A stretch of DNA of 16,617 nt from an uncultured Collinsella sp. (GTDB lineage: Bacteria; Actinomycetota; Coriobacteriia; Coriobacteriales; Coriobacteriaceae), in NCBI GenBank assembly GCA_900543275.1, contig UQQL01000047.1, positions 1 to 16,617 of the forward strand, written 5' to 3'. Under the pieces are notes generated by a model. That model made no database searches, was not told where the DNA came from, and was given only the letters and a program-made list of their open reading frames with translations. The position numbers and the translations under genes were made by a program. Below are positions 6,069 through 13,750 of the stretch, piece after piece (within the stretch, counting starts at the first letter, position 1; each line of letters starts with the position of its first letter).

Positions 6069-7875
6069 AACCCTCATGGGCAGCATCCGCGACTATATGA
6101 AAGTCACCGTTGCCACGCCGTTGCTCGTGCTTGGCGAGGTGCTCTGCGAGATGCTGATTCCATTTATCACCGCCAACCTGATCGACGCTATCAAAGACGG
6201 CGCCACCGTAGCCGAGATGCTTCCCACCGCAGGCTTTTTGGTGCTCATCGCGCTGACGTCGCTTGCTTTTGGCGCCGCGGCCGGCGTCACCTGCAGCCAT
6301 GCGAGCTGTGGGTTCGCCAAGAACCTGCGTCACGACCTGTTCTACAAGATCCAGACGTTCAGCTTTGCCAACATCGATGAGTTCTCGAGTTCCTCACTCG
6401 TCACGCGTCTGACCACCGACATCAACAACGTTCAGCAGGCCTTTATGATGATCATCCGTATCGCCGTGCGCGCGCCGCTGGTCTTGATCTTCGCCTTTAC
6501 CATGGCATTTATCATGGGCGGCAGCGTCGCCATGGTCTACCTGGTCATCATTCCGCTGCTGGGCTTTGGACTGTTCTTTATCATCTTTAAGGTGCGTCCC
6601 ATCTTCTCGCGCGTGTTCCACAAGTACGACGCCCTTAACGAGTCCGTTGAGGAAAACGTCACCGGCATGCGCGTGGTCAAGAGCTATGTGCGCGAAGACT
6701 TTGAGAAGGAGAAGTTCGCGACCGCCGCGCGCGACGTCCAGATGGACTTCACCCGCGCCGAGAAGCTGCTCGCCTTTAACAACCCCATGATGAACATCTG
6801 CGTCAACGGCGCGTTTGTCGTCATCATCTACCTGGGCTCCAAGCTCATTATCACGAGCCAGGGCACGCTATTCGACGTGGGCCAGCTCTCCTCGACCTTT
6901 ACCTATGGTTTCCAGATTCTCATGAGCCTGATGCAGCTGTCGATGATCTTTGTCATGGTGACCATGGCCGACGAATCGGCACACCGCATTGCCGAGGTGC
7001 TGGCCGCCGAGCCCACGATCGCCGATCCCGCCGAGCCCGTGCTCGAGGTTGCCGACGGTTCCATTGACTTTGACCACGTGAGCTTTAAGTATTCCAAGCA
7101 TGCGAAGCGCCAGGCGCTCGACGATATCGACCTGCACATTACGAGCGGCGAGACCATCGGCATCATCGGCGGCACCGGCTCGGCCAAGTCCACGCTCGTT
7201 AACCTCATCGCCCGCCTGTACGACACCACCGAAGGCGCTGTGCGCGTGGGCGGCGTGGACGTGCGCGACTACGACCTGGACGCGCTGCGTCACCAGGTCG
7301 CCATGGTGCTGCAGAAAAACGTGCTGTTTAGCGGCACCATCGCCGAGAACCTGCGTTGGGGCGACCCGAACGCCACCGACGAGGAAGTCCGCGAGGCGGC
7401 GCATCTGGCCTGCGCCGACGAGTTTGTCGACGGTTTCCCCAAGGGCTACGACACCTGGATCGAACAGGGCGGCTCCAATGTTTCCGGCGGTCAGAAGCAG
7501 CGCCTGTGCATTGCGCGTGCCCTGCTGCGTCGCCCCAAGATCTTGATCCTGGACGACTCCACCAGCGCCGTCGACACCAAGACCGACGCCAAGATTCGCG
7601 CAGGGCTGGCAAGCTATCTGCCCAACACGACCAAGATCATCATCGCCCAGCGCATCAGCTCCGTGCAGGACGCAGACCGCATCATTGTCATGGAGGGCGG
7701 CCGCATCGCACAGATCGGCAACCACGAAGAGCTGCTCAAGACGAGCGAGATCTACCGCGAGACCTTTACCTCGCAAAACAAGATGTCTGCCGAGGGCGAA
7801 GGGGCCGTCGAGGCCAACACCGAGGCATCCGCAACGCAAGCTCAGACCCAGGAAGGAGGCGAGGCATATGAGTAA
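6061..7875 (+). CDS. ABC exporter half-transporter with degenerate ATPase site (heterodimer subunit 1)
   Basis: 604 residues: six membrane helices in about 15-310, then an ATP-binding domain. Walker A is GGTGSAKST (370-378), with Ala375 where the usual Gly stands. Signature is VSGGQKQR (474-481). Walker B is LILDDSTSAVD with Asp498 and then Asp499 instead of the catalytic Glu; the H-loop reads AQRISS with Gln530 in place of His. These are hallmarks of the degenerate subunit of heterodimeric multidrug exporters of the BmrC/TM287 type. The last 40 residues are a Glu/Ala/Thr/Gln-rich tail. It starts inside the MarR stop and ends inside the start of the next subunit. Substrate unknown; drugs, peptides or lipids are typical. 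Confidence 0.95.
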   Translation: MIKTLMGSIRDYMKVTVATPLLVLGEVLCEMLIPFITANLIDAIKDGATVAEMLPTAGFLVLIALTSLAFGAAAGVTCSHASCGFAKNLRHDLFYKIQTFSFANIDEFSSSSLVTRLTTDINNVQQAFMMIIRIAVRAPLVLIFAFTMAFIMGGSVAMVYLVIIPLLGFGLFFIIFKVRPIFSRVFHKYDALNESVEENVTGMRVVKSYVREDFEKEKFATAARDVQMDFTRAEKLLAFNNPMMNICVNGAFVVIIYLGSKLIITSQGTLFDVGQLSSTFTYGFQILMSLMQLSMIFVMVTMADESAHRIAEVLAAEPTIADPAEPVLEVADGSIDFDHVSFKYSKHAKRQALDDIDLHITSGETIGIIGGTGSAKSTLVNLIARLYDTTEGAVRVGGVDVRDYDLDALRHQVAMVLQKNVLFSGTIAENLRWGDPNATDEEVREAAHLACADEFVDGFPKGYDTWIEQGGSNVSGGQKQRLCIARALLRRPKILILDDSTSAVDTKTDAKIRAGLASYLPNTTKIIIAQRISSVQDADRIIVMEGGRIAQIGNHEELLKTSEIYRETFTSQNKMSAEGEGAVEANTEASATQAQTQEGGEAYE

Positions 7876-9787
7876 GGCAACGACCGCCGAGCGCGCGCTC
7901 AACCGCAAGGACGGCACCATGTCGCGCCTCATCAAGACGCTCTTTGGCTTCTATCCTGTGCTTTTGCCCCTCGTCGTCGCCGGCGTGGTGCTCTGCGCCA
8001 TCATCAACTCCATCGGCGCGACCTTCCTGCAGAGCGCCCTGCAGATTATTAGCGAATCGTGGCAGTCGGGCGATTGGGAAGCCGCACAGCCCAAGATTCT
8101 GCAGCTCGTGACCACCCTCGCCTGCATCTACGGCGTCGGCGTCCTGTCCTCGCTCTTCTGGAACCGCGCCATGGCTATCGTCACGCAGGGCTCGCTGGAG
8201 AAGCTGCGCGAGATGATGTTCAACCGCATGCAGGACCTGCCGATCCGCTACTTCGACACGCACCAGCGCGGCGATATCATGAGCCACTACACCAACGACA
8301 TCGACACGCTGCGTCAGATGATCAGCCAGTCGCTGCCCAACCTGCTCATGACGATCATCATCATCGTCACGGTGTTCTTTATCATGCTGTACTACAGCGT
8401 GTGGATGTGCTTGGTCATCATCGCCGGCGTCGCCTTTATGACCTTTATGACCAAGCTGCTCGGATCCAACTCCGCGCGCTTCTTCATTGCGCAGCAGACC
8501 GAGCTCGGCGTGGTCGAGGGCCATATCGAGGAGGTCATGAACGGCCAGAAGGTCGTCAAGGCGTTCTGCCACGAGTCTGCCGCCGAGGCCGATTTTGACG
8601 AGCGCAACGAAAAGCTCTTCGAGGTCTCCCAGAAGGCCAACATGTACGCCAACATCCTCATGCCCATCCTTATGAACCTGGGCAACCTGCTCTACGTGCT
8701 GGTGGCCCTTGCCGGCGGCATTTTCCTGGCGCTGGGCGTGCCCAACCTGAGTATCTCGGGCATGGCGCTGTCCATCGCCGTCGTGGTGCCGTTCCTCAAC
8801 ATGACCAAGCAGTTCTGCGGACAGATCGGCCAGATCTCGCAGCAGATCAACGCCGTGGTCATGGGCCTCGCCGGCGCCGACCGCATCTTTGAGCTCATCG
8901 ACGAGAAGCCCGAGGCCGACGAAGGCTACGTGACGCTCGTCAACGCGCAGGTGAACCCCGAGACTTGGGAGTTCGAGGAGGCGGACCACCACACCGGCAT
9001 GTGGGCGTGGAAACATCCGCACCGCGCAACCGGCGAGATCGAGTACGTACCGCTGCGCGGCGACCTGGTCATGGACAACGTCGACTTTGGCTACACGCCC
9101 GACCACGAGGTGCTGCACGGCGTGTCCGTGTTTGCCAAGCCGGGCCAGAAGGTCGCGTTTGTCGGCGCCACCGGTGCCGGCAAGACGACCATCACCAACC
9201 TCATCAACCGCTTCTACGACATCGCCGACGGCAAGATCCGCTACGACGGCATCAACGTCAACAAGATCCGCAAGGCCGACCTGCGCCGAAGCCTGGGCGT
9301 CGTGCTGCAGGACGTGAACCTGTTCACCGGCACCGTGATGGATAACATCCGCTACGGCAACCTGGATGCGACCGACGAGGAGTGCATCGCGGCGGCCAAG
9401 CTCGCGGGCGCGGACGACTTTATCACCCGCCTGCCCGACGGCTATGACACCATGCTCACCGGCAACGGCGCCCAGCTGTCGCAGGGCCAGCGCCAGCTGA
9501 TCTCGATAGCCCGCGCTGCCGTCGCCGATCCGCCGGCAATGATTCTGGACGAGGCAACGAGCTCCATCGACACCCGCACCGAGGCCATCGTGCAGGCGGG
9601 CATGGATAAACTCATGGAAGGCCGCACGACGTTTGTCATCGCACACCGCCTGTCCACCGTGCGCAACTCTGACGCGATCATCTGTCTGGACCACGGCCGC
9701 ATCATCGAGCGCGGCAACCACGACGAACTGATCGCCAAGCGCGGGTATTACTACCAGCTCTACACCGGAGCGTTTGAGCTGGAGTAG
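7868..9787 (+). CDS. ABC exporter half-transporter with canonical ATPase site (heterodimer subunit 2)
   Basis: 639 residues with six membrane helices (about 25-340) and an ATP-binding domain with Walker A GATGAGKTT (433-441), Walker B ILDEATSS with catalytic Glu562, and H-loop His593. Its signature is LSQGQ (537-541) instead of LSGGQ. In the heterodimer, this altered signature faces the degenerate Walker motifs of subunit 1, while the intact VSGGQ of subunit 1 faces this intact site: one inactive, one active ATP site. About 50 extra residues (349-397, containing WAWKHPH) separate the membrane and ATPase domains; I recall such inserts in relatives. ATG 7868 follows AGGAGG by eight bases and overlaps the previous stop by eight bases. 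Upstream in-frame codons lie inside subunit 1 and are not the start. Confidence 0.95.
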   Translation: MSKATTAERALNRKDGTMSRLIKTLFGFYPVLLPLVVAGVVLCAIINSIGATFLQSALQIISESWQSGDWEAAQPKILQLVTTLACIYGVGVLSSLFWNRAMAIVTQGSLEKLREMMFNRMQDLPIRYFDTHQRGDIMSHYTNDIDTLRQMISQSLPNLLMTIIIIVTVFFIMLYYSVWMCLVIIAGVAFMTFMTKLLGSNSARFFIAQQTELGVVEGHIEEVMNGQKVVKAFCHESAAEADFDERNEKLFEVSQKANMYANILMPILMNLGNLLYVLVALAGGIFLALGVPNLSISGMALSIAVVVPFLNMTKQFCGQIGQISQQINAVVMGLAGADRIFELIDEKPEADEGYVTLVNAQVNPETWEFEEADHHTGMWAWKHPHRATGEIEYVPLRGDLVMDNVDFGYTPDHEVLHGVSVFAKPGQKVAFVGATGAGKTTITNLINRFYDIADGKIRYDGINVNKIRKADLRRSLGVVLQDVNLFTGTVMDNIRYGNLDATDEECIAAAKLAGADDFITRLPDGYDTMLTGNGAQLSQGQRQLISIARAAVADPPAMILDEATSSIDTRTEAIVQAGMDKLMEGRTTFVIAHRLSTVRNSDAIICLDHGRIIERGNHDELIAKRGYYYQLYTGAFELE

Positions 9788-9801
9788 GACCGATTACTGA
9801 C

Positions 9802-9911
9802 GGAGGGTGCCCCGGGGACGGGCGGGGTATTTCCTCCGTGCTCAAACATTCTCGCTGCGCTGCGAAACTGCGCGCGGAGGAAATACCCCGCCCGTCCCCG
9901 GGGCACCCTCC
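9802..9911. repeat. 110-nt palindrome with perfect 37-bp arms
   Basis: Positions 9802-9838 are the exact reverse complement of 9875-9911, enclosing a 36-base loop. The arms begin GGAGGGTGCCCCGGGGACGG and end in TATTTCCTCCG. The loop contains TCGC (9852-9855) and GCGA (9862-9865), which can form a small inner stem. It lies 14 bases after the ABC operon and before a separate terminator, so it is not needed for termination. A mobile palindromic repeat (REP/MITE-like, moved in trans) is the best guess; no coding sequence is inside. Confidence 0.9.
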
Positions 9912-9955
9912 TGTACGCGATTAGCCCGTCATTTAAAACGGAATAAAAGTTAGTG

Positions 9956-9987
9956 AGGCCCTGGCCGGTTGGTCAGGGCCTTGTTTT
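9956..9987 (+). terminator. Rho-independent terminator of the MarR-ABC operon
   Basis: AGGCCCTGGCC (9956-9966) pairs with GGTCAGGGCCT (9971-9981) through a GGTT loop, ten Watson-Crick pairs plus one G-U, followed by TGTTTTG. It is the strongest conventional terminator in the window, 168 bases after the second ABC gene. Confidence 0.85.
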
Positions 9988-10002
9988 GTAGCAGTCTTTT
10001 TG

Positions 10003-10035
10003 GGACGGGGCTTTTAGCTTCCAAATTAGCCGTCC
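10003..10035. terminator. Weak hairpin downstream of the GGDEF gene
   Basis: GGACGG (10003-10008) pairs with CCGTCC (10030-10035), and CT (10011-10012) with AG (10028-10029) after a bulge. It lies just past the stop of the minus-strand GGDEF gene and on the minus strand is followed by CAAAAAG rather than T-rich DNA, so termination is doubtful. Its GGACGGGGCTTTTAGCT core recurs near the LysR stop at 13719-13737. Confidence 0.35.
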
Positions 10036-10047
10036 TCTGTTACAGGC

Positions 10048-11139
10048 CTACCGGTCCTCGCATTGCGGCCCGGCCGCCTCGGCCGTCTTTATGCGGTTCT
10101 TGTCGATGTACATGTTTTTGTCGGCCTGGGAAAAGAGCTCGCGCATCGTGGGCGGTTCATCATAATCACTAGAAAGCGCATAACCCACCGCATAGCTGAT
10201 AGGCATGTCGGGGTGAGCCTCGGAATACTCGTTCACGTTCACGCGAATCCGAGCGAGACAGGACTCCACGGCAGCTCGATCGGCATCCCGCAGCACCGCG
10301 ATAAACTCATCGCCGCCGTCGCGGCCAACAAAGCAGGTCTCTGACGCCACACGCCCCAGCTGACGGGCAAAAGAACGAATGTATTCGTCGCCTTTCTCGT
10401 GGCCAAAGCGGTTATTGACCGTATGCAGATTGTTAAGATCGAAGACGCACAGCGCGACGGGCGCTTCGGCGGAAACGGGATGCCCCTGCCCCAAGATTTC
10501 CTCGCACTTGTTCTTGTTGGGCAGTCCCGTGGCTTCATCGAGATAGACTTTGTTCTGCAGCTCGCGATTGAGCGCGGCGGTGCGCACCGCGCGAGCAAGT
10601 TCGACCGCAAAGGTCGCCACCAAGCCAACGATGTCGATGATCACCAGGCCCTCAAGACGATTGAGCGCCGTGGCCTTCTCCTGGGAGTAGTCCTCCGCAA
10701 GCCTCGTGGCATCGTCACAAATGCCAAAGAACTCCTCGCTCATGGCGATGATGTCGGTGTTCTCGTAGCCAACTTCGCGCACACGGGCGATCTCGGTGCG
10801 AAGCTTGTCAAAATAGCTCGCGAGTTCGGTCATCTTTGCCTGATACTCATCGTCATCCAGGCGGACGAGGTTGAGGTCGTCGCTTCCGTAGCGCAAACCA
10901 TTAATGTATGAATCCACAGCCTTGAGCAGGTCATCTTGTGGCTGGCCTGCGTCCTCGAGCTTAACGATTCGCTGCGTGGTGCCGCGCACCAGACCGGCAT
11001 AGTTGACCACGCGTGCCGTGCCCTGGATATCGGAGACGAGCAACATGACATTAATGAAGAAAAAGATAAGAACTGCCGTGAGCGCCATCATGAGCAGGCG
11101 CACCGCCTGGCTGGCCTTCTTGGCGACAAAAGTATTCAC
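10048..11139 (-). CDS. Membrane-bound GGDEF protein, probable diguanylate cyclase
   Basis: 363 residues. TM1 at about 14-36, an extracytoplasmic helical sensor, TM2 at about 163-182, then a cytoplasmic GGDEF domain. The sensor begins VVNYAGLVRGTTQRIVKLE, a PilJ-like four-helix signature seen in many diguanylate cyclases. The active site GRDGGDEF (272-279) is intact, and LDEATGLPNKN and FDLNNLHTVNNRFGHEKGD carry the expected metal and GTP residues, so c-di-GMP synthesis from two GTP is likely. The product-inhibition RxxD site is not visible where expected (SETC there). I chose GTG 11139, with GGGGAG seven bases upstream, over an open in-frame GTG at 11196. No c-di-GMP effector is in the window. 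Confidence 0.9.
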   Translation of the reverse strand: MNTFVAKKASQAVRLLMMALTAVLIFFFINVMLLVSDIQGTARVVNYAGLVRGTTQRIVKLEDAGQPQDDLLKAVDSYINGLRYGSDDLNLVRLDDDEYQAKMTELASYFDKLRTEIARVREVGYENTDIIAMSEEFFGICDDATRLAEDYSQEKATALNRLEGLVIIDIVGLVATFAVELARAVRTAALNRELQNKVYLDEATGLPNKNKCEEILGQGHPVSAEAPVALCVFDLNNLHTVNNRFGHEKGDEYIRSFARQLGRVASETCFVGRDGGDEFIAVLRDADRAAVESCLARIRVNVNEYSEAHPDMPISYAVGYALSSDYDEPPTMRELFSQADKNMYIDKNRIKTAEAAGPQCEDR

Positions 11140-11173
11140 AAGCTCACTCCCCAAAATGGCAAAAGCTCTGGTG

Positions 11174-11186
11174 GCACACAGTGTGC
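11174..11186. promoter_or_regulatory. 13-nt perfect palindrome upstream of the GGDEF gene
   Basis: GCACACAGTGTGC is a perfect 6-1-6 dyad 35 bases upstream of the GTG at 11139, in the 222-base gap between it and the alcohol dehydrogenase gene. Its position suits an operator. I found no convincing -35/-10 pair beside it. Confidence 0.4.
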
Positions 11187-11361
11187 TGAAATTCACGTGA
11201 GGCCAACTCTACCATATGGGTCAAGAGCCTCGAACTTGATGCAGTCTTTGGAGCGGAGCATTGCGGATGGGTTTTCTGGAACGCATAAGCCGGCCATAGT
11301 CCGGGAGCCTTACACCGCACCACGTCCCGGCAAACCCGCGCCCCAGACACGGCCACTTTGC

Positions 11362-12408
11362 CTATCGGGCCCCGCCGTCCATCCTCACGACCACGTTTCC
11401 CGCATGGTCAACGTCTCCTGCCGTGCGAATGGCGGCCTCAAGATCGTCCAGCGCAAACTCATGGGTAATGATGTGTTCCAGATCCCAACGCCCACTTGCC
11501 ATAATCGCCTGCACGTCATGCACGTCCTCGGGTGCATAACCGCCCGACCCGATGATCGCCTTTTGCGCATAGGTCAGATGCAGCAGGTCGAGCGCACGCG
11601 GCTTGTTGTTGACGGCGACAGAGACAAAACGGCTCTCGATTTTGCCCATACGCATAAAGTCGTCCAAGATACTCTCGGCGCCCGCCGCATCGAGCCAGCA
11701 ATCAATATCCGCCGTGGCGCCCTCGGGCGAGTACGCCGTGCCAAAGAACGCACCCGCCTTGGATGCAAAGTCCTCGCGTGCGGTATTGCATGTTGCAAAC
11801 CCCAGGTCGCGCGCTAGGCCCAATCGAAAATCGGAGTGGTCGCACAGCAGCACTTTGGCCATCCCAAAGGAGCTCAGCGCCACCGCCGCCGCGATACCGA
11901 TCGTTCCGCAACCAAACACCACCGCATGCTGCCCTGTCACATAGTGCCTATCGCCTGCGGGCACCATACCGCGTCGTGCAGCGCGGCAGCCCACCGTAAA
12001 CGGCTCAATCAGGCTTGCCAGGCGATCGGATATCCGCTCGTCAACGCCATATAGGGACCTGTCGCGCTTGGCATCGGGCGCCAATATAAACTCCGAGAAG
12101 CCTCCGATGGTACCGGCCCGCCCCGGGTCGCCGGTCACGTAGAGCGGATACGGATACACGCGCTCGCCTACGGCAAAATCGGTCACGTTCTTGCCCACGG
12201 CGACCACGCGCGAGACGGTCTCGTGTCCAAACTCCCCGCCCACGGAAACCTTGTGTCCGGTATTGGGACCATGCTCAAACACCGCAACGTCAGTTCCGCA
12301 TACGCTGGAATAGATATTCTTGATGAGCACATCGTTGTCACCAAGCTCGGGGGTCGGAACCTCACGAATCTCAACGCATTCTTTTCCTAGGTAGATACCT
12401 GCCTTCAT
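11362..12408 (-). CDS. Zinc-dependent alcohol/polyol dehydrogenase (MDR superfamily)
   Basis: 348 residues, typical medium-chain dehydrogenase. Catalytic zinc ligands: Cys37 (SVCGTD), His62-Glu63 (GHE) and Glu135 (LIEPFTVG), as in sorbitol-dehydrogenase-like members. The structural-zinc four-cysteine loop is missing: the segment from about 84 to 108 has no cysteine. The Rossmann motif is GCGTIG (166-171), and Asp190 ending the second strand suggests NAD preference. It oxidises an alcohol or polyol or reduces the matching carbonyl; the substrate is unknown. ATG 12408 has AAGGAG five bases upstream, inside the TetR gene, and overlaps its stop in ATGA, so the two are translationally coupled. Confidence 0.92.
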   Translation of the reverse strand: MKAGIYLGKECVEIREVPTPELGDNDVLIKNIYSSVCGTDVAVFEHGPNTGHKVSVGGEFGHETVSRVVAVGKNVTDFAVGERVYPYPLYVTGDPGRAGTIGGFSEFILAPDAKRDRSLYGVDERISDRLASLIEPFTVGCRAARRGMVPAGDRHYVTGQHAVVFGCGTIGIAAAVALSSFGMAKVLLCDHSDFRLGLARDLGFATCNTAREDFASKAGAFFGTAYSPEGATADIDCWLDAAGAESILDDFMRMGKIESRFVSVAVNNKPRALDLLHLTYAQKAIIGSGGYAPEDVHDVQAIMASGRWDLEHIITHEFALDDLEAAIRTAGDVDHAGNVVVRMDGGAR

Positions 12409-12998
12409 AACCTCTCCTTGGGTCTTTTGACGCAAGCCTGAATAAGCGCGACCACGCGGTCGATGGGCTCCGCGCAATCGCCTTTGATCCATTCCGCGAT
12501 AACTGCCATGAGCCCGCTGACATAAAACGCCATGAGGTAGGGGCGATCCGGCATGGGTACGCCGTAGCGGTCTATGATGGGCGAAAGAACATGGCGCATC
12601 ATCTTGCCGAACGTGGTCTTTGCGCCCAGCACATCGGGATGCTCGACCACCGTCCTGAAGACACGGCGGCGCTCCTTGATAAAGCCCAGATAGGGCTCCA
12701 GGTACTCGGGCGTGATCAGATAAAGTTCCTCGACCGGACACGTGCGCATCTTTTGCGTAAACGCATCCGCATCCCGCTTCATGTAATCCAAAAACTCGCG
12801 GTTGATGCGCTCGACGCTTTCGTTGAGCAAGTCGGTGATGGTCTCGTAATGCAGGTAGAACGTCGAACGGTTGACGCCCGCCTTCGCGCAAATCTCTTTG
12901 ACCGTGATATAGGCAAAGTCCTTCTGTTCCAACAGTTCCAAAAATGCATCGTCCATTTTTGCCGCCGTGGCAAAGTACTTACTCTGAGACCTGTTCAT
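12405..12998 (-). CDS. TetR family transcriptional regulator
   Basis: 197 residues. N-terminal TetR DNA-binding domain at about 8-58: ATAAKMDDAFLELLEQKDFA, ITVKEICAKAGVNRSTFYLH and YETITDLL are classic, the second being the helix-turn-helix. The remaining ~140 residues are the variable ligand domain. ATG 12998 is preferred over a codon eight residues upstream; the ribosome site is weak (GGGGA shortly upstream). The stop overlaps the alcohol dehydrogenase start, so TetR probably regulates that gene and itself. Its own start lies inside the tail of a short membrane-helix reading frame. Confidence 0.92.
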   Translation of the reverse strand: MNRSQSKYFATAAKMDDAFLELLEQKDFAYITVKEICAKAGVNRSTFYLHYETITDLLNESVERINREFLDYMKRDADAFTQKMRTCPVEELYLITPEYLEPYLGFIKERRRVFRTVVEHPDVLGAKTTFGKMMRHVLSPIIDRYGVPMPDRPYLMAFYVSGLMAVIAEWIKGDCAEPIDRVVALIQACVKRPKERL

Positions 12999-13110
12999 GC
13001 GTCCCCGTCTCCCTCTCTGCACGCCCGCTCACCACGAGCATGCCGATTGCAATCAGGATGACGATACCCCAGATGCAGCCACCCGTGATGACATTCTTCC
13101 ACGTAGGCGC
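12979..13110 (-). pseudogene. Probable C-terminal remnant of a membrane protein gene
   Basis: A 43-codon frame runs from just after a stop at 13111-13113 to a TAA at 12979-12981. It encodes a membrane helix, GGCIWGIVILIAIGMLVVSG, followed by a charged tail, RAERETGTHEQVSE, and overlaps the TetR start by 20 bases. It has no ATG, GTG or TTG before the helix. A C-terminal last helix plus polar tail is typical of transporters, and the overlap looks like an old operon junction, so I read it as the surviving 3' end of a transporter deleted upstream. Chance cannot be excluded. Confidence 0.4.
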
Positions 13111-13142
13111 TCAGACAGTACGACCCCCGATACGAGGACCAT

Positions 13143-13496
13143 CTACTGCTCGCTGATCTCGCGGGCAAGCTCTATGATCTCGTAAGCATACTTTTCCTTG
13201 CCGCGGGCGATGAGCTTCTTGTAGAGCGGATAGTTGATACCCGCGGCGGCAATCCCCAAAATGCCGAGCACCGCGCCGATAACGAACATGCCCGTCGAGC
13301 CGTCGCCGATAACTTTCATAGAAAGGCACATACCCATGCCCATGACGAGCGCTGCAACGATACCGATGGTGTAGACGGCAATGGTGGCGGGCATCTTGGC
13401 CTTGGCGTCGAGCTTGCGCAGTGCAACGACCTTGGATGCGTCCTTAGGGGCGTACTCGTTAGCAAGCTGCTCGGCGTAGATCTTGTCGGTGTTCAT
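13143..13496 (-). CDS. Small conserved membrane protein with two transmembrane helices
   Basis: 117 residues: a hydrophilic start (NTDKIYAEQLANEYAPKDAS, then KVVALRKLDAKAK), two hydrophobic helices (about 37-60 and 68-89, separated by MKVIGDGSTG), and a helical tail (PLYKKLIARGKEKYAYEIIE). I recognise similar proteins in gut Firmicutes and Actinobacteria; I recall some carrying a dihydropteridine reductase label, but no nucleotide-binding motif is visible and I give it no weight. ATG 13496 follows AAGGAGA by about ten bases. Function unknown. Confidence 0.85.
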   Translation of the reverse strand: MNTDKIYAEQLANEYAPKDASKVVALRKLDAKAKMPATIAVYTIGIVAALVMGMGMCLSMKVIGDGSTGMFVIGAVLGILGIAAAGINYPLYKKLIARGKEKYAYEIIELAREISEQ

Positions 13497-13741
13497 GGCT
13501 TTTGTTCTCCTTGTTTTTCGAAGCCGTTTGTTGACGGTTCTATCTTCACAGGAAGACCGGCCCCACTGAACAACACGGATGCCCCGCCGTGTCGGGTTGC
13601 CGCAATTGCCCGCATGCGACCCATGACCCCGTTGGGGTGCATCACGGCAACTGGATAATTGGGGGACAAAGAGATCCCCATCGCAGAAGAATCATCGGGC
13701 AGGCAGGGCAGCAAAAGTAGCTAAAAAAGCCCCGTCCTAAA
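13497..13741 (-). other. Intergenic leader region with an open frame and a small hairpin
   Basis: An open frame from about 13714 (TTG) or 13681 (ATG) ends in TGA at 13493-13495, overlapping the ATG of the small membrane protein in an ATGA junction. No candidate start has a ribosome site, so I do not call it a gene. ACCCC-GTT-GGGGT (13626-13638) is a small hairpin. No tRNA or recognised riboswitch is seen. Confidence 0.35.
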
Positions 13742-13750
13742 TTAGCTACT
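13716..13750 (-). terminator. Hairpin containing the LysR stop codon
   Basis: AGTAGCTAA (13716-13724) and TTAGCTACT (13742-13750) are perfectly inverted with a 17-base loop. The right arm includes the LysR stop (13742-13744). On the minus strand the stem is followed by TTTTGC, so it may terminate LysR transcription or protect the mRNA end. Confidence 0.5.

Noticed and set aside
6868..7935. Minus-strand 355-codon open frame
   Set aside because: Antisense to the first ABC gene, whose Walker and signature motifs are unambiguous.
7766..9721. Minus-strand 651-codon open frame
   Set aside because: Shadow of the second ABC gene in GC-rich DNA; composition dominated by His, Asp, Gly, Val with no domain logic.
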